Below, one piece after another: positions 11,224 to 21,844 of a stretch of DNA of 64,000 nt. The position numbers were made by a program, and so were the translations under genes. Under the pieces are notes generated by a model that saw only the letters and a list, made by a program, of their open reading frames with translations, was not told the origin of the DNA and searched no databases. Origin of the DNA: Xenopus tropicalis (Eukaryota; Chordata; Amphibia; Anura; Pipidae); contig NC_030683.2 in NCBI RefSeq assembly GCF_000004195.4, positions 85,399,410-85,463,409 on the forward strand, written 5' to 3'. The first letter of the stretch is position 1. The number at the start of each line of letters is the position of its first letter.

Positions 11224-11555
11224 TACAGGTATAGGACCCATTATCCAGAATGCTTGGGACCAAGGGTATTCCGGATAAGGGGTCTTTCCATAATTTGGAT
11301 CTCCACACCTTAAGTCTACTAAAAAATTAATAAAACATTAATTAAACCCAATAGGATTGTTTTGCATCCAATAAGGATTATTTATATCTTAGTTGGGATC
11401 AATTACAAGGTTCTGTTTTATTTCTACATAAAAAAAGAAAATCAGTTTTAAAATTCTGAATTATTTGCTTATAATGGAGCCTATGGGAGACGGGCTTTCC
11501 GTAATTCGTAGCTTTCTGGATAACGGGTTTCCGGATAAGGGGTCCGATACCTGTA
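11224..11555 (-). repeat. 'TACAGGTATAGGACC' MITE, inverted copy
   Basis: Termini TACAGGTATAGGACCCATT and GGGGTCCGATACCTGTA, with ATTCCGGATAAGG, CACCTTAAGTC and CCTATGGGAGACGGG internally. It is the same family as 8250-8578 in reverse orientation. Confidence 0.8.
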
Positions 11556-11837
11556 CTATAAAAGCATGAGCCTGAAGGCCAAGTGCTTTTATACAGTTCA
11601 ATATCTACAGAGAAACCTCAATCTTTTGCAAGCCCTCTCCCTTAGCTGCATAAAAAGTGGTAGTACAAAAGATATGATTTTACAGTACTTATGATTTGAA
11701 TACCTTTGGAATATATTCAGTGGCAGTCAGTCTGTAAAACATGTTGCTTTTCTTTCTGAGAATGACAGGGGAAGGTAGAGAGTTGAGACAACTCTGGAGA
11801 AGGCATGATGCTATTGCAAGACCAGCACTCCAGTCAC

Positions 11838-11977
11838 TTCAGTACAAAGGGCAGATGGTCAGTTATGAAGTTCCCACATCAGTCAGGGATTCACGCACTT
11901 GACTACCATACTTTTATTGTGTGATTTCCTGACTGGTCCGTGAACTTTGTGACTGACCATCTGCCCTTTGTACTGTA
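11838..11977. repeat. Imperfect inverted repeat of about 140 bp
   Basis: CAGTACAAAGGGCAGATGG at 11840 is perfectly matched by CCATCTGCCCTTTGTACTG ending at 11975, and the complementarity continues imperfectly towards the centre. No target duplication or known terminus is seen, so it may be a MITE remnant or a hairpin of other origin. Confidence 0.65.
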
Positions 11978-13273
11978 CCATTCTGTTCTGGTAAGGGCAC
12001 CATGCTTCTTTTGGAGCTGTCTTCCCTTCACCTTCTGCCTGCCACTGTCATTGATCCTACGAGTGCAGATGGCACTGTGTTCATAGTCCCCCCCCCCAAT
12101 TTTTTTACCTTCCCTTCCTCTGCTATATAGTGTTCACTACGTCCCATTTCCTGTCTCAGTTTTGCTGCACTTCCCTTTTACTGTTAACCTTCATTTTAGG
12201 GCCTTCTGTTTATTTTCCATCCTTTTCACACTACAACGTGCTCCTCCAAAACACAACTTAAGCTTTTTTTTAAAAGTAAACGTTATTTCAAGCAGCTTTG
12301 CAATATACATCAATTAAAAAAAATATGCAGCCTTTTCCTTATTTTTAATGTAATAATAATTTTTGAAACAGTTACCTAAGCCTGGTTCCTTTACTCATGC
12401 TGATCTGACTGACTACTTTGAGTCTCAAAAAAAATGTATCAGCTGTGGAGAAGTTTTTACAATTTTTAACATGAATGTTTTAGTCCCTCCTCCCCTGCCA
12501 GGATTTTAAATGATGCTAATTACTAATAAGTAATTAGAAATGGTGTCCACGTGTACTTTTGGCCATAAAAGTTATTGTATATAATATCCTCTGCTCTGTT
12601 GGACAAGCTTTCACATGCATTCCCAATATCCACAGGGGTAGTTTCACACATCTTTTCTTAAGAAATATGAAATACATTATACACTGCCACCATAACGCCC
12701 TACATAGAATGCAACCTATTCATAAAGCTGTGTAAGGATTTTGTGCCTGAGCACTTCTGCATTTTATACAACGTTTCAAACCCCTTTTCATGGCAGAATT
12801 GTTTTCCGATTAAACTAGTCCCTTTGACTTCATTAAGTTATGCCCGTTGTGAGGTGCTGTAAAATAATGTGGTGATATATATACCAACAACCACCAACAG
12901 GAAATTAATTCCACTGCTGCTGTGCCACACTTCCCATTCCTCTTCCCATCTGAATCTTGCAGACCCCTTCAGACTTTTACAAAGGGTTTGTTTGTGATGT
13001 AGAAACTTCTTAGTCTTTTATTCATGCAAATGCACACAATTTATACCTACTTTAACTGATTTCTAATCTCTGCAATACAATTATACATTTGCTCCATTTC
13101 TGATTACAATAGCTTAATGCACATAGTTTTCATTAATCAGGACCAACATTCCTGGGTTCTGACTATTGCCATTATAATTATATATGCTGTGGGGATGGGC
13201 TGGCATAATTAGCAGCTGCATGTTTGTTCATGACACAGGGCTCAGCAGGCCTGATACAAAAGCATTTACATCT
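11978..13273. other. Intergenic sequence, nothing identified
   Basis: It contains a C run near 12088 and scattered AT-rich tracts. A stretch at 12230-12600 resembles a decayed TTAA-type MITE only weakly. There is no open frame with family features. Confidence 0.4.
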
Positions 13274-13281
13274 GGCTAACT

Positions 13282-13567
13282 CAGGGGTCCTCAAACTTTT
13301 TAAACAGGGGGTCAGTTCAATGTGCCTCACACTGTTTGGGGCCAGATTATAGTTAGTCCTTAAACTATGCCGCCAGCCCCCGCTGCCCCTCACCCCTGGG
13401 TACTACCTCTCTGCCTCAATGTGGTCCTCGGCCCCAGCACGTCACCGTGTCACACCGGCCAGCAAGAGGGACACGCTGAGGCAGACAGGTGGTAGCCAGG
13501 GGTGAGGATGCAGCTGGGGCGGGGGCCAGGTAAATGACCTTGGGGGGCCGTAGTTTGAAGACCCCTG
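13282..13567. mobile_element. hAT-type MITE with 8-bp target duplication
   Basis: The termini are CAGGGGTCCTCAAACT and AGTTTGAAGACCCCTG, inverted complements of each other apart from one base. They are flanked by GGCTAACT (13274-13281) and GACTAACT (13568-13575), an 8-bp duplication with one mismatch. The CAG-start terminus and 8-bp duplication are diagnostic of hAT. At 286 bp with no transposase it is non-autonomous. Confidence 0.85.
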
Positions 13568-14062
13568 GACTAACTGTTCTCACTATTTGCACACAGTGCA
13601 AGTTGAAGTTACTAGGTGCAAAAAAAGCATCTCAAGAGACAATATACCTTACTGTACTGCACTGCTCAAGCACACTTTATGCAATTTTTGCTGCACTACA
13701 AATAGCAACATACTTTTACGCATTAGTAAAGTTAAGATATGCTGGGAGCTGAGTCCAGCAACATCGGGGTTGTATTCTTAAAGCAATATTGCACAATAAA
13801 ACCTCCACAGCTCTTAAGGGCCTGCAGTTATTAAAATACAAAATAATCCTCAAATGGGAATCCCACCTGATCTGTATAGATATGGCTCCATGTTCTGTGT
13901 CCCTGAAACTTTTTACAAATTCATAGGTTTTAGTCTTACCTCCTTGTACCACAAGAGCCAGCATCTCAGAGTGATTATGCAGTAGTGGACACTTCTGTTA
14001 CCTATTTGCTCTTGTCTGTGCAAAATGTATTATGCACCTTGAGTGCAACTGCGCCCAATTCA

Positions 14063-14290
14063 TTAAAAGGGTTCTAAACCCAACGGTAATGCAGTCCCAA
14101 TGCACCACCTAGTTTTTCAAAGTTTTTATTGTTTAATATTGCTTTAAAAATACAGCCCTGATGCTGTTGGACTACAGCTCCCAGCATGCCTTAAACTTCT
14201 TAATATGTTACATAATTCAGGGATTTGTAGTCCAGCAACAACTAAGTAAAATTTGGTTGTGCAGTGCAGCAGGGTTTAGTGTCCCTTTAA
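14063..14290. repeat. TTAA-flanked MITE
   Basis: It begins TTAAAAGGGTTCTAAACCC and ends GGGTTTAGTGTCCCTTTAA, with the internal motif GGACTACAGCTCCCAGCATG. TTAA at both ends fits the T2-like group. Confidence 0.7.
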
Positions 14291-15099
14291 GGCTGATTAC
14301 ACAACATTTTTTTTAATGTGTTTACAATCACACGCTGAGTGCGTACAAACAGATATATTGTGTATTTTTGTCAGTTCCAAAAACCCAACCCTCTTTTTCA
14401 TACTAAGTGCAAGAAAATGCAGCATGTGTCGTCTTGCAATGACACATGGGGATTCCAATGTTAATGTAGGGCAAGGCATTGTTGGGGAGATTTGCCACCC
14501 ACAGTAGCGACTTATTATCTTGGGCAATGCATAGGAACATTGTGAATCCTGTTTAAATGTGTGAAATTTTATCTGCAATTGTGTTTGAAATATTGTGATT
14601 TGCACTTGTGCTTATAAATGAACCCCGGTATTTCAGTTTTGCAGCAAGGATCCACATATGCCTGGTGTGCAGCTGTGCCCCTAGGAAGGCATTATGGGGT
14701 GTGAAAGCTAAAGGGTTAAAATAAGTGAACACAGGTCAACAATAGTCTATGAGCTCAAAATGTATAGCTGCCTGTACAGAACCCTGCACTCTGATCCTGC
14801 CAAGGACACAGCTGTCTGGTATACAGCAGAAAGATGGAGACAAATTGTAACATTTTCACACACACAGACTAAACTCATATACCCCCCCCACCCCAAAAAA
14901 AAAATGCATGGCAGAGTTAACCTACCAACCCATATCAGCAGGGATAAGCTGTTATTATTAACAAGTCCATATATTAGGGCTGTACAGTAAAAAAGTGTAT
15001 ACAGGTAAACATACTGTACAGCCTTTACTGTACTGTCATCTTTCTGAAGAGTTACAAAGTGCCATTGTGATTGGATTAGTGGAAGAGTATATATGCTGA
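14291..15099. other. Intergenic sequence, nothing identified
   Basis: It holds a C-rich run at 14883-14895 and no coding or repeat structure that I can support. Confidence 0.4.
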
Positions 15100-15125
15100 G
15101 GGCTTCCCATACCAGTCAGTTGAAC

Positions 15126-15162
15126 TGAAGAAGCTGCTCGGATGAGTAGTGAAACGTCTTCA
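15126..15162 (+). ncRNA. Candidate structured RNA motif within a repeat remnant
   Basis: An outer stem TGAAGA (15126-15131) / TCTTCA (15157-15162) encloses an inner hairpin CTGCTC (15134-15139), loop GGAT, GAGTAG (15144-15149, one G-T pair). The single-stranded GTGAAACG after the inner hairpin recalls the GAAA side of hammerhead-like cores, but the full core is not present. I recall a similar conserved stretch in fish repeats with a different but still complementary inner stem. Function unknown. Confidence 0.35.
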
Positions 15163-15199
15163 ATGATTACCAAACAAGCCCAGTTGCTTTAAATTTATT

Positions 15200-16539
15200 T
15201 ATACTAGATATACTGTACAGATTACACGGAAAGCTGTCAACCGGCCCCATATCATGAGAGATAATGAGCCACTCCAGGCCTAATTACTTGTTATCATTTA
15301 GTGTGAAGGGGAATTCAGGCCTAAAAAAATTGAAGTGGAACATTATATTCCTTATGACATTGGGTCAGCTGACAGCACTGCACATGTAAATGCTGACAGA
15401 TATTGGAGGTAACTAAGGTCCTGCTACAGTTTGAAATCTAAGAGTTAGGATGCAGACAAACAAATGTTTGTCTCTGTTTGCATATTGCAGCCACTGGAGA
15501 GCCACCCATCACCTACCCTGCTCCCTCCCATTGAATAACCTGAAATCACCATTAACAGCAGCATTTGGTCCAGAAAATGCTTGTCTGCAGTTTCAAAGTG
15601 CTACTGGCACTTTCAGGGGGTTTGCATTACAGTCAGTGGAGAACAGCTATGGTGTTTTGGGCTCTTTGCCTCCAGTACATTTTAGTCATTATCTCCACAT
15701 GTTCTTTTAGCCTCTGAAAAGAATGCTATATAAGAATGCTATATTTATTCTGCAGAATGCTTTACCATACCAGTAAACAGCCATAGAATCTCCCTCAGTT
15801 TTTTTAAGATAGCAACTGCCATTTTAGCTTGGTCTGACTTTACGTCCCTGTTTGCACACTGCTCCTGAAACAGCTCTAAGCTCAAATTACACAGCACGGA
15901 GGGGGAGAGGGGAACAAACTAAGCAGACTCATGCTGTGCCCCAAAGGATTTTTCTGAGAGCAGGAAGTCAGACACAGAAGATCATGTATATAGAATAAAA
16001 GGAAAGAAATGTGGTGTTTTTCGCAGTTCTGTAAGTGTTTACATAGACCTTTTTGAAATAGCTTACTTAGTTTTTACCATTCATTCTTCTTTAAAAATAC
16101 TGTGGGGAAAATATGCCATTCATCAATTTTTTTTTTATTTGTATTTTTTCTAAGGTGACCTCTGAAAGAACTTATTTGATGCTTGAATTTTTAATATTGA
16201 CTTTTGCAAGGCCTAAAATGGAGTACAATGATTGTGTCAATTGTGATGTTCAAACTGCATCAAAACACACCTTGACAAATTTGCTTCTTATTTTACACAG
16301 TTTTTTTCAGTCTTAATTGTTTTACACAGTATGATAAAAAGGCCCCTAGGTGTAACTACTCCCATGCTTAGTCTCTGTACTACTACATGGACTATTCTGT
16401 GTTGTGCAGCCATACAATGTGACAATCTATGTCTCTAGTCTACAGCCAGTCTGCAGAGGTCAGCCAGAAAAAGGCCTGCTTCTGTGTTTTACAGGTGAAC
16501 CCACGCTCCGCTACGTGTGCCTGAGGTGGATACAATAGT
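15200..16539. other. Intergenic sequence with one MITE remnant
   Basis: The 15780-16098 part matches the 47590-47836 part of this window: shared CAGTTTTT, GATTTTTCTGAGAG, GGAAGTCAGA and TAGTTTTTACC motifs, ending in a TTCTTCTTTAAA-type terminus. It is therefore an interspersed TTAA-type repeat. The rest shows nothing. Confidence 0.55.
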
Positions 16540-16669
16540 TTTCTCGGTCGGCCCTACCTGTCAGTGCAGGACGACTGGGGGGTTAAGTTAATCCTCTCTG
16601 GAGGCAGGACAAACTGAAGAAACTTTTCCCATCTCTCTCCACCGTAGCTCCACCTCTTCCTCCAGTTTT
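16540..16669 (+). repeat. Left inverted terminal repeat of the DIRS element
   Basis: It pairs with 22028-22155 with one mismatch in the inner 110 bases or so; the outermost bases diverge (TTCTCGGTCGG versus TTCTCGTAGGC). The left repeat also forms a local foldback with 16660-16690 through the CAGTTTGTCCTGCC motif. Confidence 0.92.
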
Positions 16670-17371
16670 TTCAGTTTGTCCTGCCTTGGAGGCAGCAAAT
16701 TTCCTATCTCCTAAAACATTTTTCTTTTCTTATTATATTTTTATCTTTTTTAATCATTTATTGCTTGTTGCTTCCTACAACATCTATCTGGTGCAGCCCC
16801 TCTGTGTGTGCTCCCAGATTCGACGCTAAAACTCAAGGGAAACGGTAGAGCCCTGGGAGTGCTCCCTGCCTTCCACGTTTACAAGCACAGGTAAACCGAG
16901 AGCCCTTCTGCGAGCACTCCTGCGACATCGCAGTTCTCAAGCCCCGCACCAGGTTGAGCCCACTGTGTGCTCCCCATAATAGGGCACTAACGGCACCCAT
17001 TGGCGCGCTCCCCGGCCTGCCTGGGTTGAGCCCCATAGCCGTCAATGGCGCATACCGCGCCCTGACGATGACGTCATCAATAGCGCCGACGCGCGCTTAA
17101 TACACGTCTCTCCCCCCTTGCCACGCTGCGCGCCTACGTCCTCTTGGCGCCCTGATCAGTATAGTACACGGAGGGTAGGCGCCATTACCCAGCCTAATAA
17201 TACAGGCTCCATAGTAGCGTGCATCGCTTCCTCTCAGGCCCCCCTCCTTCATCGCCCATACAGCGCTCACAGAAGCTGCTCAGGCCAGCTTAGAGGCTTT
17301 ACCACTTCAGTGGCAATACATTTTACAGTCACTGCAGCCGGATCAGGTATCCAAGAATACAGGTACCTAAC

Positions 17372-18835
17372 ATGTCTACTCCAGAGGAGGAACTTTTTTC
17401 ACTAATTGAAGATATTGATCTCCCTGATAGACCGCGCAAAGTAAAAGCTAAAATAAAAAGACAGGTTAAAACTTCTAATAAACCCAGGGACCACTCCCCC
17501 TCTCCTCATAAGGAGAGTGTGCCAGATACAGCTAAAATGACCACTACAGCTATGGTACATGCCAGTCAGGACTCCCAGCCACAAGCACATAACACATCTT
17601 CAGGTGTTCTCGACACAACAGCACCATTAACAGCTTTACCGGCATCTGACCTTTCCCAGTTTATGTCATGGATCCAATCCGCAGTACAATCTTCTGTACA
17701 GCAGGCACTATCATCCCATTCACCGGAGACCAGTAATAAAAAACGCAAACGGTCAACCTCCCCGGTGGCTAAGAGTGGACCCTCTACTTCTCCCATACAC
17801 TCACAAGATTCTGGCTCACTGTCAGGCCACTCTTCAGAAGAGTTAAGCGACATAGAATCGGATGAAGAATTCTCATCCGAAGGTCAATCTAGTGAATCAG
17901 ATCTTACATCCAAACAACCTGAGGAAGTAAAAAATATCCTTAAAGATATCTTTGCCACATTAGAGATCAAGGAGGAACAAACAGCCGTCTCAAAAGCGGA
18001 TAAGGTCCTGGGCAATAGAGCCTTTCCAGTTTGTAAGTCTATTGCAAAATACGTAGAATCAGAATGGCAACAACCTGATAGGAAAACAAATATTCCAAAC
18101 AAGTTTTTCGCAACATATCCTATCCCAGATGATTACAAACATTGGGACAAAATCCCACAAGTGGATCCACCCATTGTTAGGTTGGCATGCAATACTACCT
18201 TACCAGCAGAAGACGTAGGCTATCTAAAAGACCCAATGGACAAGAAGATAGACTCTGCACTAAAGAAAGAATTCCAAAACACAACAGCTATTCTGAGACC
18301 AGCGGCCGCTTCCGCCACAGTAGCCAGAACGGCAAGATACTGGTGTCAGGAGCTACAGAGACACCCACCCACCGATCCTAATGAATTTACTACTGAACTA
18401 GAAAAAATCAAGTCTGCCCTAGCATTTCTAGGTGAGGCAGCCATGGAGACAGCTAGGCTGTCAGCCAGAGCCTCAGCAGCATCGGTCACGGCCCGCAGGG
18501 CCCTATGGTTGCGCCAATGGTCAGGCGACACAGCCTCAAAACACAAGCTCACATCGCTAAAATTTACCGGGTCACAGTTATTTGGCCCAGAATTAAAACA
18601 AATAATATCGGAAGTCACCGGTGGCAAGGGTGCCTTCCTACCACACGGGAAACGGCCTAGAAGGGAATCACACAGAAGGAATTATCATCATCGCTCATGG
18701 CCTTCTACCAACAGGCAACAGCGAAACCCTAGAGCTCAAACGCAATCACAACCGAACAGAAGGTTCAAGCCCAACTGGCAAAACCAATCCAAATCCTCCC
18801 GTAAGCTTACACCAATCAAGGGACAGGATTCCTGA
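17372..18835 (+). CDS. DIRS gag-like ORF1
   Basis: The 487-residue frame is the first in the element, about 830 bases inside the left end. It begins MSTPEEELFSLIEDI. A basic patch KKRKR at 123-127 could be a nuclear localisation signal; an acidic Ser-rich stretch lies at 145-180 and a basic Arg/Asn/Gln-rich tail at 420-487, suited to nucleic-acid binding. A DIRS gag-type role is inferred from position and composition; no zinc knuckle is visible. Its 3' end overlaps the RT frame by about 215 bases in another frame. No stop or frameshift interrupts it. Confidence 0.8.
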   Translation: MSTPEEELFSLIEDIDLPDRPRKVKAKIKRQVKTSNKPRDHSPSPHKESVPDTAKMTTTAMVHASQDSQPQAHNTSSGVLDTTAPLTALPASDLSQFMSWIQSAVQSSVQQALSSHSPETSNKKRKRSTSPVAKSGPSTSPIHSQDSGSLSGHSSEELSDIESDEEFSSEGQSSESDLTSKQPEEVKNILKDIFATLEIKEEQTAVSKADKVLGNRAFPVCKSIAKYVESEWQQPDRKTNIPNKFFATYPIPDDYKHWDKIPQVDPPIVRLACNTTLPAEDVGYLKDPMDKKIDSALKKEFQNTTAILRPAAASATVARTARYWCQELQRHPPTDPNEFTTELEKIKSALAFLGEAAMETARLSARASAASVTARRALWLRQWSGDTASKHKLTSLKFTGSQLFGPELKQIISEVTGGKGAFLPHGKRPRRESHRRNYHHRSWPSTNRQQRNPRAQTQSQPNRRFKPNWQNQSKSSRKLTPIKGQDS

Positions 18836-20768
18836 CCCTCTCAACCACAGCACCGTTCAAACTCCAGTAGGAGGAATATTAAGCAGCTTCGTACAATCCT
18901 GGAAAAATTCAATCACAGACGCCTGGGTACTAAACATTCTAGAACACGGCTACAGCATTCCATTTGCAAAAAAGCCTCCAGAACACAGATTTGTCCCATC
19001 CTCCATTCCAACCGACCCAACCAAACAAAAAGTGTTGCTCACCATAATCCAGGATTTACAAAACAACAACGTGATATCACCGGTACCACAGAAATATCGC
19101 TCCCACGGATTTTACTCCAACATTTTCCTGGTGCCAAAAAAAGACGGCGGGTTTCGCCCGGTTCTCAACTTACACCCACTCAACAAATTCGTACGATACG
19201 AACGCTTCAAAATGGAGTCACTTCCCTCGATCATAAGAGGCCTAACGCCAAACGTCTTTATGTCAAAAATCGACATCAAAGACGCATACCTTCACATTGC
19301 CATCAATCCCTTTCACCAGAGATTTCTTCGGTTCGCCCTGGGGCAATCACACTACCAGTTCCAAGTCCTACCATTTGGCTTGACGTCGGCCCCAAGGGTA
19401 TTTACCAAAGTTCTAGGAGCACTGCTAGCAGTGCTCAGACTTCAAGGCATTCACGTCACGGCCTATCTCGACGATCTCATACTCACGGCACAGTCGGAGA
19501 AGGAAGCCAACTTCCACACACGGGAATGCCTTCACCAACTGCAGCAGCATGGTTGGCTAATAAATTACAAAAAAAGCCTCATCAGACCGATGCAAGAATT
19601 AGAGTTCCTAGGTATGCAAATCAGCACAACAGTCAAGAAGGTGTTCCTTCCACGGCAAAAAGCACTCACATTGCAGCAGACAGCAAAGGATCTACGATTA
19701 CAATCTCAAACATCAGCTCACGACATCCTCAGATTGCTGGGCCTTATGGCGGCCGGCATAGAGGCAATGCCATTTGCAAAATTTCATCTGCGACCACTCC
19801 AATGGGAGTTCCTAAGACGATGGGACAAGAACCATCAAGACCTCTCACAAAGGATAGAACTATCCAACAGAGTAAAGCAAAGCCTGACTTGGTGGATGCA
19901 CCTTCCCAACCTTACACAAGGCAGAAGCTGGGACCGCCCAGTTCAGGAGGTGGTCACGACGGATGCCAGTTGGATGGGATGGGGAGCGACCTGGCCACCA
20001 AAAGTTTGTCAAGGCACTTGGTCACAACAAGAACTCAAACTTCACATAAACGCATTAGAAATAAAGGCAGTATTCTACTCCCTAAGTCATTGGCAGGCAG
20101 CCATGAAAGGAAAACATGTACGAATACAGTCAGACAACAGCACCACGGTGGCTTACTTAAATCGACAAGGAGGCACGAAGAGTGCATCCGCGCTCCGAGA
20201 AGTATCCAGGATCATGGCTTGGGCGGAAACACACCAAGTACTCCTATCAGCAATATTCATTCCAGGCATCCAGAACTGGGAAGCGGACTATTTAAGTCGC
20301 ACCACACTGGACCCAGGGGAATGGCAACTCAAGCCGGAAATCTTCCAACAGATAGTGACCAGATGGGGCCAGCCATGCATAGATGTCATGGCATCCAGGT
20401 TCAACTCACAGACCCCAAGGTTCCTATCAAAGGTCCACGACCCGATGGCGGAGGGGGTGGACGCACTCACCAGCCCATGGCACTGTCAACTAGCTTATGC
20501 GTTCCCTCCCATACCACTCATACCTCGCCTACTACACAAGATCAAGAGAGAAGGATTTCCCACCATCCTCATAGCCCCATGGTGGCCACGCAGAGCTTGG
20601 TTTGCGGAACTAATTCAGATGTCAGCGGAACAGCCATGGACCCTTCCCTTATCTCCCGACCTTCTATCACAAGGCCCGGCGACAGCAGAGAATCTGCACA
20701 AGCTGAATTTAACGGCTTGGATGTTGAAGCCAAAATATGGCATCAAGAAGGATTCTCAAAACAAGTAA
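18621..20768 (+). CDS. DIRS reverse transcriptase / RNase H / methyltransferase-like polyprotein
   Basis: The frame has 715 residues from this Met, though the true start may lie elsewhere because it overlaps ORF1. RT (about 110-340): FLVPKKDGGFRPV at 169-181, KIDIKDAYLHI with Asp218, QVLPFGLTSAP at 248-258, and YLDD at 282-285. RNase H (about 440-560): Asp448 in TTDAS, Glu480 in ALEIKA, Asp505 in QSDNS and Asp556 in EADYLSR, so all four metal-binding acids are present. The C-terminal 585-685 part, with DVMASRFN, YAFPP and IAPWWPRRAWF, resembles the adenine-methyltransferase-like domain described in DIRS elements. The frame is intact. It copies element RNA into DNA. Confidence 0.92.
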   Translation: MARVPSYHTGNGLEGNHTEGIIIIAHGLLPTGNSETLELKRNHNRTEGSSPTGKTNPNPPVSLHQSRDRIPDPLNHSTVQTPVGGILSSFVQSWKNSITDAWVLNILEHGYSIPFAKKPPEHRFVPSSIPTDPTKQKVLLTIIQDLQNNNVISPVPQKYRSHGFYSNIFLVPKKDGGFRPVLNLHPLNKFVRYERFKMESLPSIIRGLTPNVFMSKIDIKDAYLHIAINPFHQRFLRFALGQSHYQFQVLPFGLTSAPRVFTKVLGALLAVLRLQGIHVTAYLDDLILTAQSEKEANFHTRECLHQLQQHGWLINYKKSLIRPMQELEFLGMQISTTVKKVFLPRQKALTLQQTAKDLRLQSQTSAHDILRLLGLMAAGIEAMPFAKFHLRPLQWEFLRRWDKNHQDLSQRIELSNRVKQSLTWWMHLPNLTQGRSWDRPVQEVVTTDASWMGWGATWPPKVCQGTWSQQELKLHINALEIKAVFYSLSHWQAAMKGKHVRIQSDNSTTVAYLNRQGGTKSASALREVSRIMAWAETHQVLLSAIFIPGIQNWEADYLSRTTLDPGEWQLKPEIFQQIVTRWGQPCIDVMASRFNSQTPRFLSKVHDPMAEGVDALTSPWHCQLAYAFPPIPLIPRLLHKIKREGFPTILIAPWWPRRAWFAELIQMSAEQPWTLPLSPDLLSQGPATAENLHKLNLTAWMLKPKYGIKKDSQNK

Positions 20769-21760
20769 TTCAGACGCTGCTGACGGCAAGGAAACAATCC
20801 ACTTATATAGTATATCATAAAGTGTGGAAGCGATTTCTCAATTGGAGCCAAGCCCACAATATATGTTGGCAATCATGCGGATCCACCCACATTTTGGACT
20901 TCCTACAAGAAGGTGTGGACAAAAGAGTAAGTACTTCAACACTCAAGGTTCAAACTTCTGCACTTTCAGCTCTATTTCACAAACAGTGGGCCAGTCTTCC
21001 AGAAGTCAAATTATTCTTCCAGGCACTTCAAAAGATCCGTCCCCCAGTGAGAGATCCAATCCCTCCCTGGGACCTCAATTTAGTACTTCGGGCTCTTCAG
21101 AGACCTCCTTTCGAACCCATGGGTTCGGTAGATCTGAAATTCCTGACATGGAAAGTAGCCTTCCTTCTTGCAATATGTTCAGCTACAAGAGTTTCAGATT
21201 TGGCTGCCCTGTCACATTTAAAGCCTTGGACTATATTTCATCAAGATAAGGTGGTACTCCGCACTATGCCATCTCACCTTCCTAAGGTTACTTCAAAGTT
21301 CCACATCAATGAAGAAATCATTTTACCGTCATTCTGCCCTAAACCGAACAACGATCGAGAAAAACAACTACATACACTGGACACTGTAAGAGCACTAAAG
21401 TTTTATCTACACAGAACAGCTGACCTCAGACATTCAGATGCCCTCTTTGTTCTGTTCGGAAACAATAAAAGAGGTCAACAGGCCTCTAAACGATCCATAG
21501 CACGTTGGATAGTACAAACCATACTCGAAGCCTATAGGGTCATGGAAAGAGAAGCCCCATTTGCAGTTAAAGCACATTCCACTAGAAAAGTTAGTGCTTC
21601 CTGGGCACTCCACAATTTTGCTTCAGCAGAAGCCATATGCAAGGCAGCTACTTGGAGCTCCTTACACACTTTTGCTAAATTTTATAGGCTAGATGTCATG
21701 GCCTCCGCAGAGGCGGCCTTTGGCAGGAAGGTGCTACAAGCAGCAGTAGCACATAGCTAG
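19526..21760 (+). CDS. DIRS tyrosine recombinase (C-terminal part of this frame)
   Basis: The open frame has 744 residues, but residues 1-414 lie opposite the RT/RNase H frame and show no recognisable domain. The recombinase proper begins near 20690-20780. A helical N-terminal core-binding region (about 415-510) precedes the catalytic part: Arg555 in SATRVSDL, His684 and Arg687 in AHSTRKVSA, and nucleophile Tyr720 in FAKFYRLD, the R...HxxR...Y set. It is expected to integrate the circular DNA form by site-specific recombination, in place of the integrase of LTR elements. The start codon used is unknown; splicing or reinitiation is possible. Confidence 0.88.
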   Translation: MPSPTAAAWLANKLQKKPHQTDARIRVPRYANQHNSQEGVPSTAKSTHIAADSKGSTITISNISSRHPQIAGPYGGRHRGNAICKISSATTPMGVPKTMGQEPSRPLTKDRTIQQSKAKPDLVDAPSQPYTRQKLGPPSSGGGHDGCQLDGMGSDLATKSLSRHLVTTRTQTSHKRIRNKGSILLPKSLAGSHERKTCTNTVRQQHHGGLLKSTRRHEECIRAPRSIQDHGLGGNTPSTPISNIHSRHPELGSGLFKSHHTGPRGMATQAGNLPTDSDQMGPAMHRCHGIQVQLTDPKVPIKGPRPDGGGGGRTHQPMALSTSLCVPSHTTHTSPTTQDQERRISHHPHSPMVATQSLVCGTNSDVSGTAMDPSLISRPSITRPGDSRESAQAEFNGLDVEAKIWHQEGFSKQVIQTLLTARKQSTYIVYHKVWKRFLNWSQAHNICWQSCGSTHILDFLQEGVDKRVSTSTLKVQTSALSALFHKQWASLPEVKLFFQALQKIRPPVRDPIPPWDLNLVLRALQRPPFEPMGSVDLKFLTWKVAFLLAICSATRVSDLAALSHLKPWTIFHQDKVVLRTMPSHLPKVTSKFHINEEIILPSFCPKPNNDREKQLHTLDTVRALKFYLHRTADLRHSDALFVLFGNNKRGQQASKRSIARWIVQTILEAYRVMEREAPFAVKAHSTRKVSASWALHNFASAEAICKAATWSSLHTFAKFYRLDVMASAEAAFGRKVLQAAVAHS

Positions 21761-21844
21761 CTCCTGCATTATCAGTTATCAAGTTTTTTGTTCTCCACTG
21801 TTAATGTTACTACCCTCCCTTATTTTTGGACGGCTTTCGGACAT

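Noticed and set aside
15134..15160. A true hammerhead ribozyme
   Set aside because: A GGATGAG...GAAAC arrangement is present, but the conserved CUGAUGA core is altered and there is no loop for stem III, so self-cleavage is not supported.
20824..21249. 141-codon frame inside the DIRS recombinase region
   Set aside because: It is a third-frame shadow of the recombinase coding sequence with no domain of its own.
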